From Pseudomonadota bacterium (GTDB lineage: Bacteria > Pseudomonadota > Gammaproteobacteria > Xanthomonadales > Xanthomonadaceae), in contig JAFEEL010000002.1 of assembly GCA_018241125.1 (NCBI GenBank), positions 1 through 64,000 of the forward strand: 64,000 nucleotides of DNA. The letters are read 5' to 3'. Made by a program: the position numbers and the translations under genes. The notes beneath the pieces were generated by a model. The model was given only the letters and a program-made list of their open reading frames with translations, did not search any database and was not told where the DNA came from. Of the stretch, positions 1 through 7,758 are shown piece by piece (position 1 is the stretch's first letter; the number at the start of each line of letters is the position of its first letter).

Positions 1-45
1 CACGCTCGTGAACAACGATTCCTGCATCACATCCGCGCCGCGCAT
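1..45 (-). CDS. IS5-family transposase, first 15 codons only
   Basis: An ATG at 45 reads MRGADVMQESLFTSV and runs off the window. This matches the start of a common IS5-family (DUF772) transposase group that begins MRGAD..ESLF. Only 15 residues are visible, so the assignment rests on recall of that N-terminal pattern and on the fact that the neighbouring gene is interrupted just here. Confidence 0.45.
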   Translation of the reverse strand, partial: MRGADVMQESLFTSV

Positions 46-119
46 GCCGAACTCCTGTCATCGGTATCGTCCGCAAAGACTACCGAACCCCTGCTGTAGT
101 GCCGGTGAATTTCAACGGC
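1..119 (-). mobile_element. Right end of an IS5-type insertion sequence (cut by window edge)
   Basis: The RND adaptor reading frame to the right breaks off abruptly near position 119 and is followed by unrelated sequence in which a transposase-like start appears at 45 on the minus strand. I therefore infer an IS whose left part lies outside the window. The exact boundary, terminal repeat and target duplication cannot be fixed with one end visible; the junction lies roughly at 112-122. Confidence 0.5.
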
Positions 120-666
120 CTGTTAGTTTCGCGGCATCGATGTTGGCCTGATCGACCTTGATGCTGGCCTGCGCGGCTTCCAGCGTGGAGACGTACTGCT
201 GCATCTGGTCGGCAGAAATGTAGTGTTGCGCGGCGATCGGTTGGTAGCGCTTGACCTGCGCCTGTGCCAGATCGCGTGCGGCGGCGTCGCGGGCCATCGC
301 CGCTTGGGCCTGTTCCAGCGCCGCTTGCGCAGGGCGCGGATCGATGCGGAACAGTGGCTGCCCTTTGCGCACCGTGTCGCCATCGTGCACGAAGCTGGTC
401 AGCAGTTGCCCATCCACCCGTGACCTGACCGCGATGGTGTCGATGGCTTCCACCGTGCCCACTGCGGCGATGCGCTCGGGCAGGGCGCCGAGCGTGACCG
501 TTGCGACTTCCACGGGGACGGCGGTCTCGGTTTTGTGCGCCGGTGGCTGCGTGCAGGCGGAAAGCCACCCTGCGCAGCACAACGCCAGCGTGCCAATGCG
601 AGCGCCGCGCGGCAATTTCCCTCGTCGACGGGGACTATCGGGGTTCATCCGCTGGGGCTCCGTCAT
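112..666 (-). pseudogene. RND efflux periplasmic adaptor (membrane fusion protein), 3' truncated by IS
   Basis: The frame encodes the N-terminal half of an HlyD/AcrA-type adaptor lipoprotein: an Arg-rich start, a hydrophobic signal ending in lipobox LSAC, then the barrel-sandwich strand (VRSRVDGQLL, DGDTVRKGQPLFRIDP) and an Ala/Gln-rich alpha-hairpin. Family members are usually about 370-400 residues; this one stops after about 185, within the second helix of the hairpin (DQANIDAAKL), so the second lipoyl half, beta-barrel and membrane-proximal domain are missing. The break coincides with the IS end. The start is uncertain: ATG 666 is used here, ATG 648 has a GGAG upstream, and ATG 705 is also possible. 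The product is very probably non-functional. Confidence 0.75.
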
Positions 667-872
667 CGCGTGACCAAGGATATTATGTCCCAAGCATGCT
701 TCCATATGACCACGATAGGCCAAAGGTCATGCTGCGAGGATTGCGCAGGCGAAGTCGGCTCTTGGGTGGGAGGGCCTTGACCAGCTTTTGGCCGTTGCAT
801 GGCAGGCTCGTGCTTCACCGTGGGAGGGCCTTCCCGGCCCGATAAACACGTTGTACGCCCTTGCAGCCAATC

Positions 873-2915
873 TCAACGGGAGGCCGCGCCCGGCGGTTCC
901 TTGGGCAGGTGGATCGCGTAGTGCAGGCCCGCACCGGGCGGGCTGTCCACGGCAATGGTGCCGCCGAGCTTGGCGGTGACCAGGTTGTGCACGATGTTGG
1001 TGCCCAGGCCGCTGCCGCCGTGTCCGCGCTTGGTGGTGTAAAACGGCTCGAACAGTCGGCGCAGCGCCTGTGGCGCCATGCCCGCGCCGTCGTCGCGGTA
1101 GTCGATGGTTACGCCCTCGTCGTCGGCCGTGGCGGTGATGTCGATGTGGCCGTGGTCGGTGTTCTCGAACCCATGCGCGATCGAGTTCATCACCAGGTTG
1201 GTGAGGATCTGCGACAGGGCGCCGGGGATCGACCACAAGCGCAGCCCCGGGTTGCATTGAACCGCGATGCTGTGGCCGGTGCGCTTGAACTTCGGGCGCA
1301 GCGAACGCAGGGTGTCTTCGATGTATTCGGCCAGTGCGATTTCGCGTACCTGTTCCGAGGATTGATCCACCGCGACTTGCTTGAAACTGCGGATCAGGCC
1401 GCTGGCGCGCAAGGTGTTGCTGGTCAACACGCCCAGCAGTTCGTCGCTGGAATCGAAGAAGGCCTTGATGACCGGTTCGGTCCGTTGCGCCGGACTGAGC
1501 GAGTCGCGCAAGCGTCGGCATTCTTCCATCAGCAGGCTCACCGCGGTAGTGCAGATGCCAAGCGGTGTGTTGACCTCGTGGGCGATGCCGGCGACCAGCG
1601 CGCCGAGCGAGGCCAATTTTTCCTGCCGCACCAGTTCGGTCTGCGCCATGCCCAGATGCGTGAGGGTCATTTCAAGCTCGCGATTTTTCTCCTGCAACGC
1701 CGCGTTGCCGGTGGCCAGGTTCGCGTGCGCGGTGCGCAGGGCGTCGTCGGCCTGCTTGCGCGCCAGCATCGCGGCGATGTGTTCGGCCACGAACGTGAGC
1801 ACGGCCAGATCGTCGTCGTCGTAGTCGACCTTGGGGTCGTAACTTTGCAGCATCAGCACGCCCAGCACCTTGCCCTGATGCAGCATCGGCGCGCCGATCC
1901 AGACATTGAAATCGGTCGGCCCGAGGACGTGGTGGACCACGCCGGCCTCGCTCAGCGCCTGATAGCGCTGTTGATCGATGCGCTGCGGCATGCGCGTGCG
2001 CAGCACGAAGCCGGTCAGACCGTGGCCCGCAGGGCGGCGCAGGTTGGCCGGGAGATCGGGATTCTTCTCGTCCACCCAGTACGGGAAACCGACCAGGTCG
2101 TGTTCGTCGTTGTAGTACAGCATCACCGCGAAATTGCGGGCATTCACCAGTGCGCCGAGGATGCGGTGGACTTCCGGATAGAACCGGGACAGGTCGATGT
2201 CCTTGACCGACATCGCGGAAATCTCGTACAGCGCCCGTTGCAGGCGCTCGGCGCGGCGGCGCTCGTCGACCTCGCGTTCCAGACGGCGCGTACGTTCGGC
2301 GATGGCTTCTTCCAAGCGGCCGGCTTGCTGGCCGCGTTCCACCGCAGCGGCGACCTGTTCGGCGGCCATCCGCAACAGGGAGATATCCTCGTCGCCATAA
2401 CGAAACCCGCGTGCGTAGCTTTGCACGACCAGAATCCCCAGCGTGCGCCCGTCGAACCCCAGCAGCGGGATGCCCACCCAGTGTTCCGGGCGCTTGCCAA
2501 CCCCCCAGCGGGAACCCTTGGCGCGCCGCTGCGCCCATTCGGCCCCGGTGAAGCTGCGCATCTGCCCGGCGAGAATCACCTCGGCGGTCGCCGATTCGTT
2601 GGGGTTGCGTACCGGGAACTCGCGCCTGCGATCGGGCGGCGCATCCTTCTCGTCGGCCCAGTACAGGTAGCGAACGCCGCGTTGCCCGCCGTCGTACAGA
2701 CCGACATGGAAGCTGCCGGCGGGCATCAAGCCGGCGATGATCGCGTGCACCGTGGCGCACAGCGACGACAGCTGGCTTTCGCGGGCGGCCAGCATGCTGA
2801 TCTGCAGCACCGCCGCGTGCACGGCCTGCAGCCGCGCAAGGCGCTCGGCGACCGGCTCGGCAGGGACGGGATCGTTCATGGGCGCGATCATGCGGCGATC
2901 ATGGCGTGCCAGCAT
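873..2915 (-). CDS. Soluble sensor histidine kinase with two GAF domains
   Basis: This 680-residue protein has no transmembrane segment. Two GAF-like domains (about residues 30-190 and 215-385) are followed by a coiled coil and a kinase core. The H box is LVAGIAHEVNTPLG with His446, the N box contains LTNLVMNSIAHGFE, and the ATP lid shows DDGAGM and GSGLGTNIV. It should autophosphorylate on His446 in response to a cytoplasmic ligand or redox signal; the ligand is unknown. No response regulator lies next to it and no receiver domain is fused, so the partner is encoded elsewhere. Start choice is weak: Met1, Met9 and Met13 (2879) all lack a good ribosome-binding site. Confidence 0.85.
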   Translation of the reverse strand: MLARHDRRMIAPMNDPVPAEPVAERLARLQAVHAAVLQISMLAARESQLSSLCATVHAIIAGLMPAGSFHVGLYDGGQRGVRYLYWADEKDAPPDRRREFPVRNPNESATAEVILAGQMRSFTGAEWAQRRAKGSRWGVGKRPEHWVGIPLLGFDGRTLGILVVQSYARGFRYGDEDISLLRMAAEQVAAAVERGQQAGRLEEAIAERTRRLEREVDERRRAERLQRALYEISAMSVKDIDLSRFYPEVHRILGALVNARNFAVMLYYNDEHDLVGFPYWVDEKNPDLPANLRRPAGHGLTGFVLRTRMPQRIDQQRYQALSEAGVVHHVLGPTDFNVWIGAPMLHQGKVLGVLMLQSYDPKVDYDDDDLAVLTFVAEHIAAMLARKQADDALRTAHANLATGNAALQEKNRELEMTLTHLGMAQTELVRQEKLASLGALVAGIAHEVNTPLGICTTAVSLLMEECRRLRDSLSPAQRTEPVIKAFFDSSDELLGVLTSNTLRASGLIRSFKQVAVDQSSEQVREIALAEYIEDTLRSLRPKFKRTGHSIAVQCNPGLRLWSIPGALSQILTNLVMNSIAHGFENTDHGHIDITATADDEGVTIDYRDDGAGMAPQALRRLFEPFYTTKRGHGGSGLGTNIVHNLVTAKLGGTIAVDSPPGAGLHYAIHLPKEPPGAASR

Positions 2916-2930
2916 GCCATGGCGGGCGCG

Positions 2931-3650
2931 TCAATGCCCCAGCTCGAACTGCACGTTCAGGTCGACCGCCAGCGTGTTCTGGCCGGTTTCCACCGGGGTG
3001 GCTGGCGCCGGCGCCGCCATCGCCAGCGACATCCGCATCATCGGCCGCGGCGGCGCGACATCCACCGACTCGGACATGCTCAGGATCCGCCGCACGTGCA
3101 GGCCGGCCGCCTGCGCGTACACATCGGCGCGCGCACGCGCCTGCTGCACGGCCGACCGGCGGGCTTCGTCGAGCGCCGCCTCGGGCCGATCCACGGCAAA
3201 CGTCGGGCCGATGATCTGATTGGCGCCCTCGTGCACCAGTGCATCGAGCACGCTGCCGATCTTGCCCATGTCGCGCAAGCGCACGCTGACGTTGTTGCTG
3301 GCCTCGTAGCCGTCAATCCGCGGCGGCTGCTTGTCGGCGTAGCTGTACTGCGGTTGCAGGCTGATCGCGGAAGTCTGGATATCGCGCTCGGCGACCCCGG
3401 CGCGCTTGAGCGCTGCCAGCACCGCGGTCATGCGCACGGCGTTGCCACGCATCGCCGCGTTGGCGTCGGCGTCGCGGCTGACCACGCCGGCCTGGATGGT
3501 CGCCAGGTCGGGCGCGCGCTGGACTTCGCCGCGCACGTTGACTTGCAGCACGGTCGCGTCGGCCGGCAGCGCGGCTTGCGGTGCGCGATCTTGCGCGAAG
3601 GCGGCCGGTGCGAGCAGCAGGGCACTCAGGGCGAGATGGCGGATGGACAT
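2931..3650 (-). CDS. SIMPL-domain (DUF541) periplasmic protein
   Basis: This 239-residue protein has a signal peptide (MSIRHLALSALLLAPAAFA, cleavage before QDRAP) and a SIMPL/DUF541 domain over the rest, recognisable by the sequence VNVRGEVQRAPDLATIQAGV near the N terminus and the pattern of ARADVYAQAAGLHVRRILSM near the C terminus. Family members such as E. coli YggE are periplasmic or outer-membrane-associated; their molecular function is unresolved, with reports of a link to oxidative stress. A GGAG lies 6 bases before the ATG. It sits 15 bp upstream of the histidine kinase on the same strand and could be co-transcribed with it. Confidence 0.85.
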   Translation of the reverse strand: MSIRHLALSALLLAPAAFAQDRAPQAALPADATVLQVNVRGEVQRAPDLATIQAGVVSRDADANAAMRGNAVRMTAVLAALKRAGVAERDIQTSAISLQPQYSYADKQPPRIDGYEASNNVSVRLRDMGKIGSVLDALVHEGANQIIGPTFAVDRPEAALDEARRSAVQQARARADVYAQAAGLHVRRILSMSESVDVAPPRPMMRMSLAMAAPAPATPVETGQNTLAVDLNVQFELGH

Positions 3651-3745
3651 GGCGGGCTCCGGTCGGGACGAGCCGCCACCATACCGCAGCCAGCCGAACC
3701 GGCGATGAGCGGGCGTTCGGGCTTGCCAACCCCGGCGCGGCGCGG

Positions 3746-4792
3746 TCAGCGTTGCGCAGCGTCCGCGTACACCCGGTACGCGGTGGGGCGCAGGTGCACT
3801 GCTGCACCGTGGTCGGGGATGGCGCGGTCGTTGGGCAGGTCGATTTCCACGGCACGCGCTTGCTCGGGGATTGCCAATGCCAGCACCCGCCGACCGGCGA
3901 TCTGGCGCACCGCGCCGGCGCGGGCGGCCAGACCCCCTTCGACTGCGAATACGGTGTCGTGGGGCCGCCAATACAGGCAGGCGGGGCCGTCGACGACATC
4001 GATGCACGCAAAGCCGGCGTCGCTGCCGACCGCCTGAAAGACGCCAGCGCGCACCTGCCCGTACAGGCGATTGCAGCGTCCGAGAAAGTCGTACACGAAG
4101 GCGTTGGCCGGTTGCGCGTAGACCTGTGCCGGCGGGCCGTCTTGTTCGATGCGACCTTCGCGCATCACCACCAGACGGTCGGCCAGTTCCAGCGCCTCGT
4201 GCTGGTCGTGGGTGACGAACACCGTGGTGTAGCCGGTCTGGTCGTGGATCGTGCGCAGCCATCCGCGCAGTTCGGAGCGCACCTTGGCGTCGAGGGCGCC
4301 GAACGGCTCGTCGAGCAACAGCACCGACGGTTCGATCGCCATCGCCCGCGCCAACGCCACGCGTTGCCTCTGGCCACCGGAAATCTGCCCGGGAAACCGC
4401 TCGCGCAGGTCGGCGATCTGCATGCGTTCGAGCAGGCCGGCGACGCGGCGCGCCATCGCCGCGGGTGCAGGTCGCTCGCCACGTGGCAATACGCGCAGGC
4501 CGAATGCGACGTTCTCGAATACGTTCAAGTGCGGGAACAGCGCGAAATGCTGGAATACCAAGCCAACCCGACGCTGCCGCAGGTTCAAGGTGGTTGCGTC
4601 GCGTCCGCCGAAATCGATGCGCCCGGTGTCGGGCGTCTCCAACCCCGCCAGCAGGCGCAGCAGGGTGGTCTTGCCGGCACCGGACGGGCCCAGTACCGCC
4701 AGAAGTTGCCCGGAGGGGATCGGCAGATCCACCCCTTGCAGGGCAGCGAACGTGCCGAAACTCTTGCGCAAACCGGTGATGCGGATGTCCAT
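3746..4792 (-). CDS. cysA: Sulfate/thiosulfate ABC transporter ATP-binding protein (CysA-like)
   Basis: The 348-residue protein has a full ABC ATPase domain: Walker A GPSGAGKTT, Q-loop FQHFALFPHL, signature SGGQRQRVALARA, Walker B LLLDEPFGALDAK and H-loop VTHD. A C-terminal regulatory region of about 110 residues follows, as in CysA. Sequence around VAFGLRVLPRGERP closely resembles CysA rather than MalK or PotA types. It should energise sulfate or thiosulfate import, yet no CysT/CysW permease or binding protein is beside it. ATG 4792 was chosen; an upstream TTG at 4825 would add 11 residues without homology. It lies 39 bp after the Rrf2 regulator, probably in one transcript. Confidence 0.85.
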   Translation of the reverse strand: MDIRITGLRKSFGTFAALQGVDLPIPSGQLLAVLGPSGAGKTTLLRLLAGLETPDTGRIDFGGRDATTLNLRQRRVGLVFQHFALFPHLNVFENVAFGLRVLPRGERPAPAAMARRVAGLLERMQIADLRERFPGQISGGQRQRVALARAMAIEPSVLLLDEPFGALDAKVRSELRGWLRTIHDQTGYTTVFVTHDQHEALELADRLVVMREGRIEQDGPPAQVYAQPANAFVYDFLGRCNRLYGQVRAGVFQAVGSDAGFACIDVVDGPACLYWRPHDTVFAVEGGLAARAGAVRQIAGRRVLALAIPEQARAVEIDLPNDRAIPDHGAAVHLRPTAYRVYADAAQR

Positions 4793-4831
4793 TGCGGCGC
4801 TGCGTGCGTGCGGGCTGGCTGGCAACGTGCG

Positions 4832-5317
4832 TCAGGCGCGGGTGCGCGGTCGGCGGCGTGCAGGTGCACGCGAAGCCTCGCCCGGAGGCAGCCGCTGCAG
4901 GCTGCGCGTCTCGCGGGCCAGTTGCGCCAGCGAGCGGCGATCCACCACGGCCGACATCGCGTCGCGCACCGCGCCCATCAAGCCTCGCAAGGCGCACGCT
5001 TCCGGATCCGGGCAATCGGAGCAGGGGCGATAGGCGGTGACGCTGGCGCAGCGGATCGGCGCCAGCGGGCCGTCGAGCGTGCGGATGACCTGTCCAACCA
5101 TGATTTCGGCGGCCGGTTGGGCCAGTGCGTGCCCGCCCTGCACGCCGCGCTTGCTGGTGACCAGCCCGGCCTTGCGCAGTTCGACCAGGATCACTTCCAG
5201 GAATTTTGCCGGGACGCTGGCTGCGACCGCGATCTGGCGCGCCTGCAAGCGCCCGTCGCCGGCATCGGCGAGCACGCACAGGGCGCGCAGGGCGTACTTG
5301 GCCTTCATCGTCAGCAT
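4832..5317 (-). CDS. Rrf2-family transcriptional regulator
   Basis: This 161-residue regulator begins MLTMKAKYALRALCVLADAG, a typical Rrf2 winged-helix start, followed by VPAKFLEVILVELRKAGLVTSKRG (recognition helix and wing). Four cysteines (CASVTAYRPCSDCPDPEAC) resemble the Fe-S ligand loop of IscR/NsrR-type members, so it may sense Fe-S, redox or cysteine status. The position directly before cysA suggests control of sulfur uptake; that is inference. Start codons at 5317 and 5308 are both possible, with GGTGG just upstream. The C-terminal 25 residues are Arg/Ala/Pro-rich and look unstructured. A TTGACA promoter lies upstream. Confidence 0.85.
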   Translation of the reverse strand: MLTMKAKYALRALCVLADAGDGRLQARQIAVAASVPAKFLEVILVELRKAGLVTSKRGVQGGHALAQPAAEIMVGQVIRTLDGPLAPIRCASVTAYRPCSDCPDPEACALRGLMGAVRDAMSAVVDRRSLAQLARETRSLQRLPPGEASRAPARRRPRTRA

Positions 5318-5326
5318 ATTCCACCG

Positions 5327-5358
5327 ATGATATGGGATTTTTGGCAGCCGGTTGTCAA
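5327..5358 (-). promoter_or_regulatory. Putative sigma70 promoter of the Rrf2-cysA unit
   Basis: On the minus strand TTGACA (5358-5353) is followed by an AT-rich stretch offering CATATC at an 18-bp spacing or TATCAT at 20 bp. An imperfect dyad with ATAT ends (5316-5333) lies between this -10 region and the start codon and could be an autoregulatory operator, as is usual for Rrf2 genes. Confidence 0.5.
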
Positions 5359-5406
5359 GCCTTGCGCTGCCGGTTTCCAGAACCAGTGCCCGGTTATCCT
5401 TGGCGG

Positions 5407-5976
5407 ATGCTCTACTTGGCATCCAAATCTCCGCGCCGGCTGGAACTGTTGCGCCAGATCGGCGTCGAACCGGGGGTGCTCGACGTCGACGTCCCGGAAA
5501 TCCGTCTGCCCGGCGAGTCAGCCGCCGACTACGTCAGCCGAGTGGCGCGCGAGAAGGCCGGCGCCGGTCTGTTGCGTGTGCTCGGCAGTCCGTCCGCCTG
5601 CGTGCTCGGAGCCGACACCGAGGTTCTGCTGGACGACGAAGTGCTCGGCAAGCCCGCCGATGCGGCGGCGGCGTTCGCGATGCTCAGTCGCTTGGCCGGA
5701 CGCACGCATCGCGTGCTGAGCGTGGTGTGGCTGCTCGATGGGGGTCGCGAGCTGCGCGCGCAGTCGCTGTCGGAGGTGCGTTTTGCAGCGCTCGACGAGG
5801 CCCGCATCGAACGCTACGTCGCCACCAGCGAATGGCGCGGCAAGGCCGGCGGCTACGCCATCCAAGGCCGCGCCGCGGCTTTCATCGAGCATCTGTCGGG
5901 CAGCTATTCGGGGGTGATGGGTTTGCCGTTGTGCGAGACGGCGGGGTTGTTGCGGGCGATGGGGGTTAGGGCGTGA
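5407..5976 (+). CDS. Maf-type nucleoside triphosphate pyrophosphatase (YhdE-like, dTTP/UTP)
   Basis: This 189-residue Maf protein begins MLYLASKSPRRLELLRQIGV, the S-x-R-R-x-E-L loop of the family, and carries GADTEVLLDDEVLGKP and EWRGKAGGYAIQG, the conserved substrate and metal residues. Maf enzymes hydrolyse non-canonical or specific NTPs to NMPs. Its place directly before rng, yhdP and tldD is the same as E. coli yhdE, which favours the dTTP/UTP-specific subgroup over the m7GTP-specific YceF. It is transcribed divergently from the Rrf2 gene, and its stop codon is already part of the heptamer array that follows. Confidence 0.9.
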   Translation: MLYLASKSPRRLELLRQIGVEPGVLDVDVPEIRLPGESAADYVSRVAREKAGAGLLRVLGSPSACVLGADTEVLLDDEVLGKPADAAAAFAMLSRLAGRTHRVLSVVWLLDGGRELRAQSLSEVRFAALDEARIERYVATSEWRGKAGGYAIQGRAAAFIEHLSGSYSGVMGLPLCETAGLLRAMGVRA

Positions 5977-6225
5977 ATCGTGAATCGTGAATCGTGAATG
6001 GTGAATCGTGAATCGTGAATCGTGAATCGTGAATCGTGAGTCGTGAGTCGTGAGTCGTGAATGGTGAATCGTGAATCGTGAATCGTGAATCGTGAATCGT
6101 TTGACCCATGGAGTCCTGATCGAATGGATTCGCGCCACACTGCCTGTCTTGGATATGTCGCCATCAGCTCGATGGCAGCCTCGTTTCCGTTCTTGCCCAT
6201 TCACCATTCCCCATTCACGATTCAA
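5973..6225. repeat. Heptanucleotide array with inverted partner array (between maf and rng)
   Basis: From 5973 to 6100 the 7-mer GTGAATC repeats about 18 times with variants GTGAATG and GTGAGTC. After a 97-bp core an inverted array (CATTCAC, CATTCCC, CATTCAC, GATTCAA at 6198-6225) runs up to 8 bases before the rng start codon. The two arrays could pair as a long imperfect stem in the transcript. No gene is seen in this gap. Confidence 0.9.
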
Positions 6226-6233
6226 GGCACCCC

Positions 6234-7742
6234 ATGAGCGAAATCCTGATCAACTTCACCCCGCGCGAGACCCGCGTGGCACTGGTGGAAAACGGCATCC
6301 TGCAGGAGGCGCAGGTCGAGCGCGTCAGCCGGCGCGGTTATGTCGGCAACATCTACAAAGGGCGGGTGAAGCGGGTGATGCCGGGCATGCAGGCGGCGTT
6401 CGTGGACATCGGTCTGGAGCGTGCGGCGTTCCTGCACGCGTCGGATATCGTGCGCGCCGCCCAGCCCGGCCCGGAGACGGTCACCGCGATTGATGACGGT
6501 GCGCCGGCGCCGCTGCAATCGCCAGCACCGACGACCGCGCCTTCGATCACTTCCTTGTTGCACGAGGGCCAACTGCTCGTGGTGCAGGTGGTGAAGGACC
6601 CGATCGGCAGCAAGGGCGCGCGCTGCACCACGCAGATCAGCATTCCGTCGCGCTATCTGGTGCTGTTGCCGCAGACGAAGATGGTCGGGGTGTCGGCGCG
6701 CATCGAAGGCGAGACCGAGCGTGCGCGCCTGAAGGACATCGTCGCCGGCATCGTCGGCGACACCCCGGTCGGGTACATCGTGCGCACCAATGCCGAAGGC
6801 TGCGACGAGGCGGCTCTGGCGGGCGACGTGGCCTACCTGCGGCGCGCTTGGGAGGGCATCGAGGCGGCCATGGCGCAGGCCGGTCCCGGCCAGCGCATCT
6901 ACGAAGACTTGCCCTTGCCGTTGCGCGCCATGCGCGACCTGATGCACGAGTCCATCGAGAAGGTCAAGGTGGATTCGCGCGAGGCCATGACCCGCGTGCA
7001 GGAGTTCGTCGGCCGCTTTATGCCCGCGTTGGTGGATCGCATCGAACTCTACCTCGGCCAGCGCCCGATCTTCGATCTGTACGGGGTCGAGGACGAGATC
7101 GGCCGCGCCCTCCAGAAGCACGTTCCGCTCAAGTCCGGCGGCTATCTGGTGATCGACCAGACCGAGGCGATGACCACGGTGGACGTGAACACCGGGTCCT
7201 TCCTCGGTCAGCGCAACCTCGAGGAAACCGTCTACCGCACCAACCTGGAAGCCGCGCAGTCGGTCGCCCGTCAGCTTCGCCTGCGTAACCTCGGCGGCAT
7301 CATCATCATCGACTTCATCGATATGACCGAACCCGAGCACCGCCGACAGGTGCTGCGCATGCTGGAAAAGTCGCTGGCCGGCGACCACGCGCGCACATCG
7401 GTGCACGAGTTCTCGCCGCTGGGGTTGGTGGAGATGACGCGCAAGCGCACCACCGAAAGTCTGGAGCGGCAGTTGTGCGAGCCATGCCCGACCTGCGAAG
7501 GGCGCGGCAGCATCCGCACCACCGAGACGATGGTGTACGAGATTTTTCGTGAGGTCGTGCGCAGCGTGCGCCAGTTCGAGGCCTCCTCGCTGCTGGTCGT
7601 CGCTTCGCCCAAGGTGGTGGCGCGGGTGCTGGAGGAAGAATCGGCGGCGCTGGTCGAACTGGAGGAGTTCCTGGGCAAGTCGATCCGCTTCCAGGCCGAC
7701 GAGCAGTGTCGCCAGGAGCAATACGATGTCGTGCTGTTGTGA
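6234..7742 (+). CDS. rng: Ribonuclease G
   Basis: The 502-residue protein aligns with RNase G along its length: an N-terminal S1 RNA-binding domain (GYVGNIYKGRVKRVMPGMQA), the 5'-sensor/RNase H-like region, catalytic metal-binding Asp317 (VDVNTGS) and Asp360 (IIIIDFIDM), and the Zn-link CPTCEGRG. It lacks the long C-terminal scaffold of RNase E. RNase G matures the 5' end of 16S rRNA and takes part in mRNA decay. The start codon follows AAGG at 8 bases, and those bases belong to the last degenerate heptamer of the upstream repeat. The next gene begins 16 bp downstream. Confidence 0.95.
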   Translation: MSEILINFTPRETRVALVENGILQEAQVERVSRRGYVGNIYKGRVKRVMPGMQAAFVDIGLERAAFLHASDIVRAAQPGPETVTAIDDGAPAPLQSPAPTTAPSITSLLHEGQLLVVQVVKDPIGSKGARCTTQISIPSRYLVLLPQTKMVGVSARIEGETERARLKDIVAGIVGDTPVGYIVRTNAEGCDEAALAGDVAYLRRAWEGIEAAMAQAGPGQRIYEDLPLPLRAMRDLMHESIEKVKVDSREAMTRVQEFVGRFMPALVDRIELYLGQRPIFDLYGVEDEIGRALQKHVPLKSGGYLVIDQTEAMTTVDVNTGSFLGQRNLEETVYRTNLEAAQSVARQLRLRNLGGIIIIDFIDMTEPEHRRQVLRMLEKSLAGDHARTSVHEFSPLGLVEMTRKRTTESLERQLCEPCPTCEGRGSIRTTETMVYEIFREVVRSVRQFEASSLLVVASPKVVARVLEEESAALVELEEFLGKSIRFQADEQCRQEQYDVVLL

Positions 7743-7758
7743 CGCGGGAATGGGCTGA

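Noticed and set aside
724-872. GGGCC-TTCC-CGGCCC sequence downstream of the kinase gene considered as a terminator
   Set aside because: The stem is short and lacks a T-run; repeated GTGGGAGGGCCTT suggests a repeat remnant, but evidence is too weak to list.
861-4037. A 1058-codon plus-strand open frame opposite the histidine kinase, SIMPL and cysA genes
   Set aside because: It is antisense to three well-supported genes, is rich in Arg/Ala/Gln/His as expected for GC-rich antisense frames, and shows no known domain.
5973-6100. Heptamer tract considered as a CRISPR-like array
   Set aside because: Units are only 7 bp with no spacers, and no cas genes are near.
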